Origin: Microbacterium esteraromaticum
Lineage (GTDB): Bacteria > Actinomycetota > Actinomycetes > Actinomycetales > Microbacteriaceae
Length of the DNA stretch: 64,000 nt
Direction: 5' to 3'
Assembly (NCBI RefSeq): GCF_016907315.1
Contig: NZ_JAFBBS010000001.1
Coordinates: 434,001-498,000, forward strand
Below are positions 21,888 to 31,884 of this stretch, piece after piece. Below the pieces are notes generated by a model. It had not been told where the DNA came from. It did not search any database and was given only the letters and a program-made list of their open reading frames with translations. The first letter of the stretch is position 1. Each line of letters opens with the position of its first letter. Made by a program: the position numbers and the translations under genes.

Positions 21888-23300
21888 TCAGGAGCTGGTG
21901 CGCTCGTTCATCCGGGCCAGCAGCAGCGCCTCCGTACGGACAGCGTTGCGGAAAGTGTCAAGATGCAGGGACTCGTTGGGGCTGTGGGCCCGGGAATGCG
22001 GATCCTCGACACCCGTCACCAGGATCTGCGCGCCGGGGAACTCACGGACGAGATCGGCGATGAAGGGGATCGACCCGCCGATCCCCAGATCCACGGCGTC
22101 CACGCCGTACCCGTCGCCCATCGCGCCGCGGGTGAGCTGCACCGCCCAGCCCGACGTGTCGACGAGGAATCCGTCACCCAGGTCGACGTCCGAGAAGGTG
22201 AGCTCGGCACCGAACGGCGCGTGTGCGCGCAGGTGGCTCTCGAGTGCTGCATATGCGTCGGCGGCCTTCTGCCCGGGCGCGACGCGGGCACTGATGACGA
22301 GGCTCACCTCGGGCAGGAGGGTGTTGGATGCCGCGGCGACGCTCGTCACGTCCATGCCGGTGATCGTGATCGACGGCTTGTTCCAGATGCGACCGTAGAT
22401 GTCGTCTCGTCCGACCGCACTCACGCCGTCCAGCAGGCCCGTCTCGTCTCGCAGCGCCTGCTCCGAGTACTCCGGCGTCTGCGCCTCGCGGCTGGTCATG
22501 CCCTCCACGGCGACAGCGCCGTCGGCGTCCCACATCGTCGCGAGCAGCGTGACCGCCGCCATCATGGCATCCGGAACCGCTCCTCCGAACATGCCCGAGT
22601 GGGATGCGTGCTCCAGAGTGCGGACCGTGAGGGTGAAGCGGGCGTTGCCCCGCAGCGAAACGGTCAGGCCTGGCGTCGTCGAATCGAGGTTGCCGGAGTC
22701 CGCGACGACGATGGCGTCGGCACGGAGCGCGTCGGCGTTGTCGCGCAGGAACCGGGCGAAGGAGCGCGAGCCGTACTCCTCCTCCCCCTCGATGAACATC
22801 GAGACGCCGAGATCGAGATCGTCGCCCAGCACCTCGGCCACCGCACGCAGCGCCGCGATGTGCGCCATGATGCCCGCCTTGTCGTCCGCAGCACCGCGGC
22901 CGTACAGTCGTCCGTCACGCACGGTCGGCTCGAACGGCGGCGTCTCCCACAGCTCGTCGGCCCCGGGGGGCTGCACGTCATGGTGCGCGTACAGCAGGAT
23001 CGTCGGGCGGCCGTTCCTCGCCGCACGTGTGGCGAGCACCGCGGGCTGGCCGAGCTCTTCGGTGTCGTCGACGTGAGCGCGCAGCACCCGCACGTCGTCG
23101 AAGATCCCGATACCGCGCGCGAGCTCGGCGACCGCGTCAGCCGAGCGCTGCAGCTGCGTCTGGTCGAACGCCGGCCACGCGACGCCGGGGATGCGCACCA
23201 ATGCGCCCAGGTCGGCCAGAGCGGACGGGATGCCGAGGGACACGGCGTCGAGGAGCGCGGCCTCTGCGGCGGAGGAGACGGAGGATGCAGGGGATGTCAT
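21888..23300 (-). CDS. M20-family dipeptidase
   Basis: 470 residues. Zinc metallopeptidase of the M20/M25/M40 group. The first metal motif reads YAHHDVQPPG, the bridging aspartate lies in YGRGAADDKAG, and the catalytic glutamates are in IEGEEEYGS. The dimerisation domain occupies the middle third. Peptide or N-acyl amino acid substrates are possible; dipeptides are the best guess. TAAGAT lies 7 nt before the ATG, a leaderless layout. Confidence 0.92.
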   Translation of the reverse strand: MTSPASSVSSAAEAALLDAVSLGIPSALADLGALVRIPGVAWPAFDQTQLQRSADAVAELARGIGIFDDVRVLRAHVDDTEELGQPAVLATRAARNGRPTILLYAHHDVQPPGADELWETPPFEPTVRDGRLYGRGAADDKAGIMAHIAALRAVAEVLGDDLDLGVSMFIEGEEEYGSRSFARFLRDNADALRADAIVVADSGNLDSTTPGLTVSLRGNARFTLTVRTLEHASHSGMFGGAVPDAMMAAVTLLATMWDADGAVAVEGMTSREAQTPEYSEQALRDETGLLDGVSAVGRDDIYGRIWNKPSITITGMDVTSVAAASNTLLPEVSLVISARVAPGQKAADAYAALESHLRAHAPFGAELTFSDVDLGDGFLVDTSGWAVQLTRGAMGDGYGVDAVDLGIGGSIPFIADLVREFPGAQILVTGVEDPHSRAHSPNESLHLDTFRNAVRTEALLLARMNERTSS

Positions 23301-23344
23301 GCGAGTAATCTTAAGGTGAACCCGATTCCGAACTGAGGTCGAAC

Positions 23345-23905
23345 GTGCCCAACCCCATCACCCCCGCCGACGACGCCCCTGAGACGCCCGCCGTGGGCAA
23401 GGGTCGTGCCACCCCTACTCGCGCCGAGCGCGAGGCGGCGAATCGCCGCCCCCTCGTCGCGAACACCAAGGAGGCGCGCGCTGCGGCCAAAGCCGATCTG
23501 CAGGCACGCCGCAACCGGGCGCGCATCGGCATGGAGAACGGCGAGGACAAGTACCTCCCCGCCCGCGACCGCGGTCCGCAGCGACGCTGGGTGCGGGATT
23601 ACGTCGATGCCGGCTGGCACATCTCCGAATGGCTGATGGCCGCGATGCTCCTCGTGATCGTGCTGAGCCTCATCGACATCCGCGAGGTGCAGCTCTGGGC
23701 GATGGTCGGGTTGTGGGGCTTCATGCTCCTCGCGGTCGCCGACATGGTGCTTCTCAGCATCCGCGTCAAGAAGAAGGTCGCAGCGAAGTTCGGCCTCGAG
23801 CGCCGCGAGCGGGGCCTCGGCTGGTACGCCGCGATGCGATCGCTCCAGATGCGCTTCATGCGTCTGCCGAAGCCACAGGTCAAGCGCGGCCGGTACCCGG
23901 AGTGA
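23345..23905 (+). CDS. DUF3043 family membrane protein
   Basis: 186 residues. The first 60 are basic and alanine-rich (AREREA-like heptads), the middle KYLPARDRGPQRRWVRDYVD is the DUF3043 signature, and two membrane helices follow (about 97-117 and 121-140). The function is unknown and the family is restricted to actinobacteria. It starts at GTG with GAGG 7 nt upstream and is divergent from the M20 peptidase. Confidence 0.88.
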   Translation: MPNPITPADDAPETPAVGKGRATPTRAEREAANRRPLVANTKEARAAAKADLQARRNRARIGMENGEDKYLPARDRGPQRRWVRDYVDAGWHISEWLMAAMLLVIVLSLIDIREVQLWAMVGLWGFMLLAVADMVLLSIRVKKKVAAKFGLERRERGLGWYAAMRSLQMRFMRLPKPQVKRGRYPE

Positions 23906-23922
23906 TCCGTCGGAGTCCTGTT

Positions 23923-23957
23923 CAGAGGCCTGTGCCGCTCAGCGGCGCAGGCCTCTG
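23923..23957. terminator. Bidirectional hairpin between DUF3043 gene and pyrD
   Basis: 17-bp arms (CAGAGGCCTGTGCCGCT and its complement with one mismatch). The right arm overlaps the last codons of pyrD. Confidence 0.75.
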
Positions 23958-24961
23958 TTGATCTCCCTGGCCCACAGCGGACCGCGATAGAGGAAGGCCG
24001 TGTACCCCTGCACGAGGGTGGCCCCGGCATCCAGTCGTCGCTGCACGTCCTCGGCGGTCTCCACTCCCCCGACGGCGATCACGCAGAAGTCCTCGGGCAC
24101 GGCCGCCTTGACGACGGCCAGCACCTCAAGAGAGCGTTCCTTGAGCGGTGCACCAGACAGCCCTCCCGCTCCGGCGGCCTCGACGATCGCGTCGTCGGTG
24201 ACGAGACCCTCGCGTGAGATCGTCGTGTTGTGCGCGATGATGCCTGCCAGCCCCTCGGCGACAGCCATCCGCGCGATCGCGTCGATCTCGTCGTCAGGAA
24301 GGTCGGGCGCGATCTTCACCAGTAGTGGCGTGTCGCCCGCAGCCTGCTTGACGGCACGAAGCAGCGGAGCGAGCGTCTCGACGGCCTGCAGGCCGCGCAG
24401 ACCGGGTGTGTTCGGTGACGACACGTTGACCGCGAGGTAGTCGGCGAGGGGAGCGAGCCGGGCCGCCGAGGTGACGTAGTCGCCGATCGCATCCTCCACG
24501 GCGACCACACGGCTCTTGCCGATGTTCACGCCGATCACGGCCCGCGGGGCGCGGCGCCGCAGCGCCGTCAGCCTGCGCGCGGCCGCATCCGCTCCCTCGT
24601 TGTTGAAGCCCATGCGGTTGATGACCGCCCGGTCGGCGACGAGACGGAACAGCCGCGGCTTCGGGTTGCCCTCCTGCGGGATCGCCGTGACAGTGCCGAT
24701 CTCGACATGACCGAAACCGAGCGCGTCGAGTCCTCGCACACCGATGGCGTTCTTGTCGAAGCCGGCGGCGACACCGAATGGCGAGGGGAAGACCAGGCCG
24801 AGAGCGTGCACCTGCTGCTCGGGCCGCGGTGCCGTCAGCGCACGCGCCGCCCACGAGAAGGGCGGCACACCGAGCATGCGGATGACCGCCATCGCGGCGT
24901 GATGCGCGAACTCGGGGTCGAAGCGCGTGAGGACGTGGCGAAAGAGCAGTGAGTACATCAC
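23939..24961 (-). CDS. pyrD: Dihydroorotate dehydrogenase (quinone), class 2
   Basis: 340 residues. Oxidises dihydroorotate to orotate in pyrimidine synthesis and passes electrons to menaquinone. The N-terminal helix MYSLLFRHVLTRFDPEFAHH is the membrane-contact region of class 2 enzymes. FMN-site segments GVAAGFDKNAIG and FGHVEIGTVT are present, as are VNVSSPNTPGLR with the catalytic serine, and VKIAPDLPDDEI. Length is normal. Confidence 0.96.
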   Translation of the reverse strand: MMYSLLFRHVLTRFDPEFAHHAAMAVIRMLGVPPFSWAARALTAPRPEQQVHALGLVFPSPFGVAAGFDKNAIGVRGLDALGFGHVEIGTVTAIPQEGNPKPRLFRLVADRAVINRMGFNNEGADAAARRLTALRRRAPRAVIGVNIGKSRVVAVEDAIGDYVTSAARLAPLADYLAVNVSSPNTPGLRGLQAVETLAPLLRAVKQAAGDTPLLVKIAPDLPDDEIDAIARMAVAEGLAGIIAHNTTISREGLVTDDAIVEAAGAGGLSGAPLKERSLEVLAVVKAAVPEDFCVIAVGGVETAEDVQRRLDAGATLVQGYTAFLYRGPLWAREINRGLRR

Positions 24962-24970
24962 TGCCCAAGA

Positions 24971-25447
24971 TTACCGGTCGCCGAGTTCCGCCCCGGACGT
25001 CGCGTGGTCGGCGCGGAGATCGCCGATCGCTCGCTCGAAATCCTCGAGGGAGTCGAACTCCTGGTAGACGCTGGCGAATCGCAGATACGCGACCTCGTCG
25101 AGCTCCCGCAGCGGTCCGAGGATCGCGAGCCCGATCTCGTTGGTGCCGAGCTGGGAGGCGCCCGTCTGCCGCACCGCCTCTTCGACCTTCTGCGCGAGCA
25201 GAGCGAGGTTCGCCTCTGTCACGGGTCGGCCCTGGCAGGCCTTGCGCACCCCCGAGATGACCTTGTCGCGGCTGAAGGCCTCCATCACACCCGAGCGCTT
25301 GATGACCATGAGGCTGGCCGTCTCGGTGGTCGAGAAGCGTCCGCCGCATTCGGGGCACTGCCGCCGACGACGGATCGACAGACCGTCGTCGCTGGTGCGG
25401 GAGTCGATGACGCGGGAGTCCGGGTGCCGGCAGAAGGGGCAGTGCAT
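24971..25447 (-). CDS. nrdR: Transcriptional repressor NrdR
   Basis: 158 residues. Represses ribonucleotide reductase genes according to the ATP/dATP level. The zinc ribbon uses C3, C6, C31 and C34 (CPFC and CPEC), and an ATP-cone domain covers about residues 49-139. No nrd gene is in the window. TAGGCT is 8 nt before the ATG. pyrD starts 9 bp downstream, so both nucleotide-related genes probably share a transcript. Confidence 0.96.
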   Translation of the reverse strand: MHCPFCRHPDSRVIDSRTSDDGLSIRRRRQCPECGGRFSTTETASLMVIKRSGVMEAFSRDKVISGVRKACQGRPVTEANLALLAQKVEEAVRQTGASQLGTNEIGLAILGPLRELDEVAYLRFASVYQEFDSLEDFERAIGDLRADHATSGAELGDR

Positions 25448-25477
25448 GATCGGTCAGCCTACTCGCTCGGGATCAGC

Positions 25478-26791
25478 TCACCTGGGAGCGTCCCGGAAGC
25501 GCGCCTCCACGGCATCGCCGTGCGCGGGCAGCACCTCCGCGTTCGCGAGAGCGACGACGCCCGACCGCACCTCGGCGAGGGCGGCGTGGTCGTACTCGAT
25601 GACCTGCTGCGGCCTGAGGAACGTGTAGGCGCCGAGTCCGGCAGCGTAACGCGCCTGTCCCCCGGTCGGCAGAACGTGGTTGCTGCCGGCCATGTAGTCG
25701 CCGAGGCTCACGGGAGTCTGGTCGCCGACGAACACCGCGCCCGCACTGGTGAAGCTCGCCGCTGCCTCCGTCGCATCGACGAGGTGCAGCTCGAGGTGCT
25801 CCGGGGCGTAGGCATTGCTGAAGGCCACGGCCATCTCGCGGTCGTCGACGAGCACGATCGCGGACTGCGGCCCGGCGAGTGCCTCGGCCACCCGCGCGGC
25901 GTGCATCGTCGTGACGGCGAGCTCGGCGACCTTCTCGGCCACCTGCTCTGCGAGAGCCGCCGAATCGGTCACGAGCACCGCTGACGCCTGCTCGTCGTGC
26001 TCGGCCTGACTGATCAGGTCGACGGCGATCAGGGTGGCGTCGGCGTCGGCGTCGGCGACGATGAGGATCTCGGTCGCACCCGCTTCCGAGTCGGTCCCGA
26101 CGACGCCGGCGACGACGCGCTTGGCTGATGCGACGTAGTTGTTGCCTGGGCCGGAAACGACGTCCACGGGATCGAGGCCGATGCCGGAGACCCCGTGCGC
26201 CAGAGCGCCGATGGCTCCGGCGCCGCCGATCGCATAGATCTCGTCTATGCCGAGAAGGGACGCGGCGGCGAGGATCGTCGGGTGCACCCTGCCGCCGTGG
26301 GCCGCCTGCGGCGGCGAGGCGAGGGCGATCGACGTGACGCCGGCGACCTGAGCGGGGACGACGTTCATCACGACGCTGGACGCCAGCGGTGCCTTGCCGC
26401 CGGGGATGTACACGCCGGCCCGGGTGACCGGCTGCCACCGCTGAGTGATCCGAGCGCCGGCGCCGATGTCGGTGGTCTGCGGAGCAGGGACCTGAGCCGC
26501 TGAGCCGCGACGGACCCGGTCGATGGCCGCCTCGAGGGCTGCGCGCACGGCGGGGTCGACGGATGCGGCGGCTTCGGCCACGTGCTCCTCCGGAACGCGG
26601 ATGGCGTGCCCGCTCACGCGATCGAAGCGCTCAGCCTGATCTCTCAGCGCGGCCTCGCCTGACGTGCGCACTGCCTCGACGATGGCTGTGGCCGCCTCAA
26701 GCGCTTCAGCTCGAGCCTGGGCAGCTCGCGGAACCGCGGCCAGCATGTCGGCGGGAGAGAGCGACTGCCCTCGGAGGTCGATCGTGCGCAC
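25478..26791 (-). CDS. hisD: Histidinol dehydrogenase
   Basis: 437 residues. Oxidises L-histidinol to L-histidine in two NAD-dependent steps. The signature VDVVSGPGNNYVASAKR and the zinc/catalytic regions (SQAEHDEQA; GSNHVLPTGGQAR) are clear. GTG at 26791 fits the family N-terminus (RTIDLRG) and has AAGG 8 nt upstream; in-frame ATGs further up overlap the preceding gene. It begins 4 bp after that gene's stop. No other his gene is visible here. Confidence 0.96.
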   Translation of the reverse strand: MRTIDLRGQSLSPADMLAAVPRAAQARAEALEAATAIVEAVRTSGEAALRDQAERFDRVSGHAIRVPEEHVAEAAASVDPAVRAALEAAIDRVRRGSAAQVPAPQTTDIGAGARITQRWQPVTRAGVYIPGGKAPLASSVVMNVVPAQVAGVTSIALASPPQAAHGGRVHPTILAAASLLGIDEIYAIGGAGAIGALAHGVSGIGLDPVDVVSGPGNNYVASAKRVVAGVVGTDSEAGATEILIVADADADATLIAVDLISQAEHDEQASAVLVTDSAALAEQVAEKVAELAVTTMHAARVAEALAGPQSAIVLVDDREMAVAFSNAYAPEHLELHLVDATEAAASFTSAGAVFVGDQTPVSLGDYMAGSNHVLPTGGQARYAAGLGAYTFLRPQQVIEYDHAALAEVRSGVVALANAEVLPAHGDAVEARFRDAPR

Positions 26792-26795
26792 GTGC

Positions 26796-28202
26796 TCAGC
26801 CTTTCGTGATGTCGGAGATGTCGTGGAGGTAGCCGATACGGCCGTCCTCATGTCGCACGACGAAAGCCCCGCCGCGGTCCTCGATCGCCAGCGCCCATGC
26901 CGTCGGGCCTATCCGGAACAGCGGCTCGCCGTGTTCATCGAGGACGTCGCGCTCGGTCGGCGCGAGGATCCAGAACGGCTCCGGCCGGCTGGAGGAAGGA
27001 GCGTAGGAGTCGGTGCCGACGGGCGACTCAACACCCATGGGCTCCGCCTCGGTGGGCTCGGAGGGCTGCTCACCGCGGTCGCGACGCAGCATCGGCTCCC
27101 CTGGGGAATCCAGTGCGGACGTGTCCTCGGAATCCGGGGAGGGACCTCCTGCGGCTCCGGCGATGTCGGCGCCGGAGATGCCGTCGGGCGCAGTGTTGTG
27201 CTCGACCGGGCGTCGCGGGTTGGTCGTCTCGTCGACGTCGAAGATGTCGCGCAGCGCTTCCACCGCCGCGGTGTTGTAGAGCACGTCGTCCTCGGGCTCG
27301 GAAGCGGGCTGCTCGGGCACCGCGCGCGCCGGCGCTGAGGTGCCGGCCTCGGCGGCATGCTCTGCGGGGATGACCACGGTCAGCGCCGTCTCGACGCGCG
27401 GGTCGGCGGCGGGATCCATCGGCTCGTGCGTGGGGGGCTCCTGGTCCGCCTCGCGGCCGGGCGCGTCCGGTGCGCCGAACGGTGACCGAGCGGCCTCGCG
27501 CTCGGCGCGTGGTCGTGCGATCACCGGGCGGACAGGGTTGGCGTTGCGGTGCGCGAGGGTCTCGAGTCGACCCTGGAAGTCCTCGCGCAGACGGGGAAGC
27601 ACGGGGCCGAAGACGGTCACCGCGACGAGCACGAGCATGGCCAGCAGCGCGACGATCGCCGCCCATCCGATCAGGAAGGCACCGGTGGCGACCGTGGCCG
27701 CGACCTGCTGCCACAGCACCTGCGCCCAGGCGACGGCCGCGACGGATGCTGCCACCGACGCGAACTGGTCGATGCCGAGCGAGCCGACACGGCGAATCCC
27801 CTCGGGCGAGAGGCGGCGCAGGACGACGAGGAACACCGCGGCGGTCGGCACCCCCATCATGAGGACCCAGTGGATGCCGCTGGTCCAGACGGTGTCGCCG
27901 ATCGGGCCGATGGGGAAGAACGAGACGAGGAACCCGACGAGCCACGCACCGATGATGACCAGCTCGCGCAGGGTGAAGCCGAGGATGCCGTACTCGGGCT
28001 TGACCTGATCTTCATAGAGCACACCGTCATCCGGCTCGCCATCGCCGTCCAGCCGCTGCGCGTCGACGCCCGCCGGTGCCGCGAGGGCGTCCTCCTGGAC
28101 GCTGTCCGCGTCGTCGGGCCAGTCGGCATCGCGTTCCGAGGCAGCGCGCACGCTGTCACCTGATGCGTCGCCGGGTGCAGTGCTGGGCCTGTCGAAGCTC
28201 AT
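26796..28202 (-). CDS. Membrane protein with long disordered C-terminal region, function unknown
   Basis: 468 residues. Residues 1-75 are acidic and low-complexity. Four membrane helices follow (about 80-98, 107-127, 145-165, 172-200). Residues 215-400 are rich in P, E, S and A and probably unstructured. The last 60 residues (starting FWILAPTERDVLDE) look folded and end GYLHDISDITKG. I do not recognise the family. It lies between dnaE and hisD on the same strand, 4 bp before hisD, so co-transcription with hisD is likely. AAAGGA stands 9 nt before the ATG and TAGGAT near 28250 is a possible -10. Confidence 0.8.
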   Translation of the reverse strand: MSFDRPSTAPGDASGDSVRAASERDADWPDDADSVQEDALAAPAGVDAQRLDGDGEPDDGVLYEDQVKPEYGILGFTLRELVIIGAWLVGFLVSFFPIGPIGDTVWTSGIHWVLMMGVPTAAVFLVVLRRLSPEGIRRVGSLGIDQFASVAASVAAVAWAQVLWQQVAATVATGAFLIGWAAIVALLAMLVLVAVTVFGPVLPRLREDFQGRLETLAHRNANPVRPVIARPRAEREAARSPFGAPDAPGREADQEPPTHEPMDPAADPRVETALTVVIPAEHAAEAGTSAPARAVPEQPASEPEDDVLYNTAAVEALRDIFDVDETTNPRRPVEHNTAPDGISGADIAGAAGGPSPDSEDTSALDSPGEPMLRRDRGEQPSEPTEAEPMGVESPVGTDSYAPSSSRPEPFWILAPTERDVLDEHGEPLFRIGPTAWALAIEDRGGAFVVRHEDGRIGYLHDISDITKG

Positions 28203-28298
28203 CGAGCAGTCCTTTCCTTCACGGGTGGGGTCGCCACGCGAGTCACGATCCTACCCACCCGACCCTGGAGTTCGGTCGGTCGTTTCGTCGTCGTGCGC

Positions 28299-31200
28299 TC
28301 AGCCCAGGCAGGCCGGGCCGAGCAGCGATTTGAGATCGCCGAACAGGTCGGCGGAGACCTTGACGGGCATCGGCACCTCGAAGACCTTGGCCGAGGTTCC
28401 GCGGTGCACGCGCAGCAGCACCTCGGTCTCTCCGGCATGCCGGCGCAGCACGTCGGCGAGGTCGTGCATGACCCGTTCGGTCGCGCGCTGTTCGGCAACG
28501 AGCAGAGACAGCGGCCCCGCGGCGTCGAAGGATCCGACGTCGGGTGCGAACGCCGATTGAGCGTGCAGGTTGAGACCGTCGTCACGCCGCGAGACGCGGC
28601 CGCGGACCGCGAGGATCGCGTCCTGCTGGAGCGTGTGCTGGAACTCGGTGTACGTCTTGCCCATGAACATGACGGTCACCTCGCCGTTGAAGTCCTCGAC
28701 CGTGATCATGCCGTAGGGGTTGCCGCTGGCCTTCGCCACCCGGTGCTGCACGCTGGTCACGAGTCCGGCGACCGTCACCTGGTCGCCATCCTGCAGGTCC
28801 TCCGATGTCAGCAGGTCGTTGATCGAGATGGACGCGTGCTTCGCGAGCGGAACCTCGAGACCCGCCAGCGGGTGATCGGACACGTAGAGCCCCAGCATCT
28901 CGCGCTCGAAGGCCAGCTTGTCCTTCTTCACCCATTCGGGCCGGTCAGGAACCTTGGCGGGCGCCGCCTCTTCCATGTCGTCGTACAAGCTGTCGAAATC
29001 GAAGCCGATCGCACCCTGAGCTTCGTTCCGCTTGCGGTCGACCGCGGCTTCGACGGCGGACTCGTGGATCTCCATCAGTGCACGGCGAGTGTTGCCCATC
29101 GAGTCGAAGGCACCGGCCTTGATCAGGGACTCGACGGTGCGCTTGTTGGAGACGTGCAGCGGCACCTTGCTGAGGAAGTCGTGGAAAGACGTGAACGCGC
29201 CACCCTTCCGCGATTCGACGATCCCGTCGACGACGTTGCTGCCGACGTTGCGCACGGCCCCGAGGCCGAAGCGGATGTCCTCTCCGACGGCCGCGAAGAA
29301 GTTGATCGACTCCGAGACGTCAGGCGGGAGCACCCGGATGCCCATGCGCCGGCACTCGTTGAGGTAGAGCGCCATCTTGTCTTTGGAGTCACCGACGCTC
29401 GTGAGCAGCGCGGCCATGTACTCGGCCGGGTAATGCGCTTTGAGGTAGGCGGTCCAGTAGGAGACGAGGCCGTATGCGGCGGAGTGCGCTTTGTTGAACG
29501 CGTAGTCCGAGAACGGCAGCAGGATGTCCCAGAGCGCCTTCACGGCGGCCTCGCCGTAGCCGCGCTCCTTCATCCCGCCGGAGAAGCCCTCGTACTGCTT
29601 ATCGAGCTCGGACTTCTTCTTCTTGCCCATCGCACGACGCAGGATGTCGGCCTGGCCGAGGCTGAACCCGGCCACCTTCTGCGCGATGGCCATGACCTGC
29701 TCCTGATAGATGATCAGGCCGTACGACTCCTCGAGGATGTCTGCCAGCGGCTCTTCCAGCTCGGGGTGGATCGGGGTGATCTCCTGGAGCCCGTTCTTGC
29801 GCAGGGCGTAGTTCGTGTGCGAGTTCGCCCCCATCGGGCCCGGGCGGTAGAGCGCGATGAGTGCCGAGATATCGCCGAAGTTGTCGGGCTTCATCAGTCG
29901 CATCAGCGAGCGCAGCGGCGGGCTGTCGAGCTGGAAGACGCCCAGCGTGTCTCCACGGGCGAGCAGATCGTAGACGGCGCGATCGTCGAGGCCGAGGTGC
30001 TCGAGATCGAGCTCCTCGCCCCTGTTCGTCCGGATGTTGTCGAGCGCATCCGAGATGATCGTCAGGTTTCGCAGCCCGAGGAAGTCCATCTTGATCAGAC
30101 CGAGCGACTCGCACGACGGGTAATCGAACTGCGTGACGATCTGACCGTCCTGCTCGCGCTTCATGATCGGGATGATGTCGAGCAGCGGGTGCGACGACAT
30201 GATCACGCCGGCGGCGTGCACACCCCACTGACGCTTCAGCCCCTCGAGTCCGAGCGCCCGATCGAAGACGGTCTTCGCCTCCGGGTCTGTGTCGATCAGT
30301 GCACGGAACTCGCTGGCCTCCTTGTACCGCGGGTGCGCACTGTCGTACATACCGCTGAGCGGCATGTCCTTGCCCATCACCGCCGGTGGCATCGCCTTGG
30401 TCAGGCGATCGCCCATGCTGAACGGGAAGCCGAGCACGCGCCCGGCGTCCTTGAGCGCCTGCTTCGACTTGATGGTGCCGTAGGTGACGATCTGCGCGAC
30501 GCGCTCGGAGCCGTACTTCTCGGTGACGTACTCGATGACCTCGCCGCGGCGACGGTCATCGAAGTCGACGTCGAAGTCGGGCATCGAGACACGGTCGGGG
30601 TTGAGGAAGCGCTCGAAGATCAGACCGTGCTCGAGCGGGTCGAGATCCGTGATCTTCATGGCGTAGGCGACCATGGAGCCGGCTCCCGAGCCACGCCCGG
30701 GCCCCACCCTGATGCCGTTGTCCTTCGCCCAGTTGATGAAGTCGGCGACGACGAGGAAGTAGCCGGGGAAACCCATCTGCAGGATGACGCCGAGCTCGTA
30801 CTCCGCCTGCTTGCGCACCTTGTCGGGGATGCCGCCCGGATAGCGGTAGTGCAGGCCGGCCTCGACCTCTTTCACCAGCCAGCTGTCTTCCGTCTCTCCG
30901 TCGGGTACGGGGAACTTCGGCATGTAGTTGGCCGAGGTGTCGAACTCGACCTGGCACCGCTCGGCGATCAGCAGGGTGTTGTCGCACGCCTCCGGGTGGT
31001 CGCGGAACAGCTGACGCATCTCCTGGGCGGTCTTGATGTAGTACCCGTCGCCGTCGAACTTGAAGCGGTTCGGGTCGTCCATCGTCGAGCCGGACTGCAC
31101 GCACAGCAGAGCCTCATGCGCGTCCGCCTCGTGCTGGTGCGTGTAGTGCGAGTCGTTGGTGGCGACCAGCGGGATGCTGAGGTCTTTGGCGAGTCTCAGC

Positions 31201-31817
31201 AGGTCGGTCATCACCCTGCGCTCGATGGAGAGCCCGTGATCCATGATCTCTGCGAAGAAGTTCTCCTTCCCGAAGATGTCCTGGAACTCGGCAGCAGCTG
31301 CCCGAGCCGCGTCGTACTGCCCGAGGCGGAGCCTCGTCTGCACCTCGCCCGACGGGCATCCGGTCGTGGCGATCAGCCCCTTGCCGTACGTCTGCAGCAG
31401 TTCGCGGTCCATGCGGGGCTTGAAGTAGTACCCCTCCATGCTCGAACGCGAGCTGATGCGGAACAGGTTGTGCATGCCCTGCGTGGTCTCGCTCCACATC
31501 GTCATGTGGGTGTAGGCGCCCGATCCCGAGACGTCATCGCTCTTCTGATCGGGCGAACCCCACGACACTCGGGTCTTGTCGCTGCGGTGGGTTCCGGGCG
31601 TCATGTACGCCTCGAGACCGATGATCGGCTTGATTCCGGCGTTCTTCGCCGCGTTGTAGAACTCGAATGCGGCGAAGGTGTTGCCGTGGTCGGTGACGGC
31701 GATCGCAGGCATCCCGTAGTCGGCCGCAGCCTGCGTCATCGCATTGATCTTCGCCGCACCGTCGAGCATCGAGTACTCGCTGTGGACGTGGAGGTGCACG
31801 AAGGAGTCGGATGCCAT
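28299..31817 (-). CDS. dnaE: DNA polymerase III alpha subunit
   Basis: 1172 residues, the replicative polymerase. The N-terminal PHP domain starts HLHVHSEYSMLDGA (residues 8-21) with intact metal histidines, which in actinobacteria provides proofreading. The polymerase active-site aspartates are in PDFDVDFDD. A helix-hairpin-helix region and an OB fold (QVTVAGLVTSVQHRV) occupy the C-terminal part. Length fits DnaE1. TAGACT (31824-31829) lies 6 nt before the ATG, so the mRNA is probably leaderless. Confidence 0.98.
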   Translation of the reverse strand: MASDSFVHLHVHSEYSMLDGAAKINAMTQAAADYGMPAIAVTDHGNTFAAFEFYNAAKNAGIKPIIGLEAYMTPGTHRSDKTRVSWGSPDQKSDDVSGSGAYTHMTMWSETTQGMHNLFRISSRSSMEGYYFKPRMDRELLQTYGKGLIATTGCPSGEVQTRLRLGQYDAARAAAAEFQDIFGKENFFAEIMDHGLSIERRVMTDLLRLAKDLSIPLVATNDSHYTHQHEADAHEALLCVQSGSTMDDPNRFKFDGDGYYIKTAQEMRQLFRDHPEACDNTLLIAERCQVEFDTSANYMPKFPVPDGETEDSWLVKEVEAGLHYRYPGGIPDKVRKQAEYELGVILQMGFPGYFLVVADFINWAKDNGIRVGPGRGSGAGSMVAYAMKITDLDPLEHGLIFERFLNPDRVSMPDFDVDFDDRRRGEVIEYVTEKYGSERVAQIVTYGTIKSKQALKDAGRVLGFPFSMGDRLTKAMPPAVMGKDMPLSGMYDSAHPRYKEASEFRALIDTDPEAKTVFDRALGLEGLKRQWGVHAAGVIMSSHPLLDIIPIMKREQDGQIVTQFDYPSCESLGLIKMDFLGLRNLTIISDALDNIRTNRGEELDLEHLGLDDRAVYDLLARGDTLGVFQLDSPPLRSLMRLMKPDNFGDISALIALYRPGPMGANSHTNYALRKNGLQEITPIHPELEEPLADILEESYGLIIYQEQVMAIAQKVAGFSLGQADILRRAMGKKKKSELDKQYEGFSGGMKERGYGEAAVKALWDILLPFSDYAFNKAHSAAYGLVSYWTAYLKAHYPAEYMAALLTSVGDSKDKMALYLNECRRMGIRVLPPDVSESINFFAAVGEDIRFGLGAVRNVGSNVVDGIVESRKGGAFTSFHDFLSKVPLHVSNKRTVESLIKAGAFDSMGNTRRALMEIHESAVEAAVDRKRNEAQGAIGFDFDSLYDDMEEAAPAKVPDRPEWVKKDKLAFEREMLGLYVSDHPLAGLEVPLAKHASISINDLLTSEDLQDGDQVTVAGLVTSVQHRVAKASGNPYGMITVEDFNGEVTVMFMGKTYTEFQHTLQQDAILAVRGRVSRRDDGLNLHAQSAFAPDVGSFDAAGPLSLLVAEQRATERVMHDLADVLRRHAGETEVLLRVHRGTSAKVFEVPMPVKVSADLFGDLKSLLGPACLG

Positions 31818-31823
31818 GATTCG

Positions 31824-31829
31824 AGTCTA
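31824..31829 (-). promoter_or_regulatory. -10 element of dnaE (leaderless type)
   Basis: TAGACT on the minus strand, 6 nt before the ATG, without a ribosome binding site. Confidence 0.55.
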
Positions 31830-31876
31830 CGGCGGGCCCACCGACACGGCAGTCGGCCGGATCGACGGGCCCGCCG
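31830..31876 (-). terminator. Hairpin between the CU044_5270-like gene and dnaE
   Basis: 10-bp arms CGGCGGGCCC and GGGCCCGCCG with an inner 5-bp hairpin in the loop. It follows the CU044_5270-like gene stop and sits immediately upstream of the dnaE -10. Confidence 0.5.
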
Positions 31877-31884
31877 ACGCGACG

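Noticed and set aside
26036..26053. GGCGTC repeated three times inside hisD
   Set aside because: Short, encodes an Ala-Asp run in a variable loop and is the kind of low-complexity expected at this GC content.
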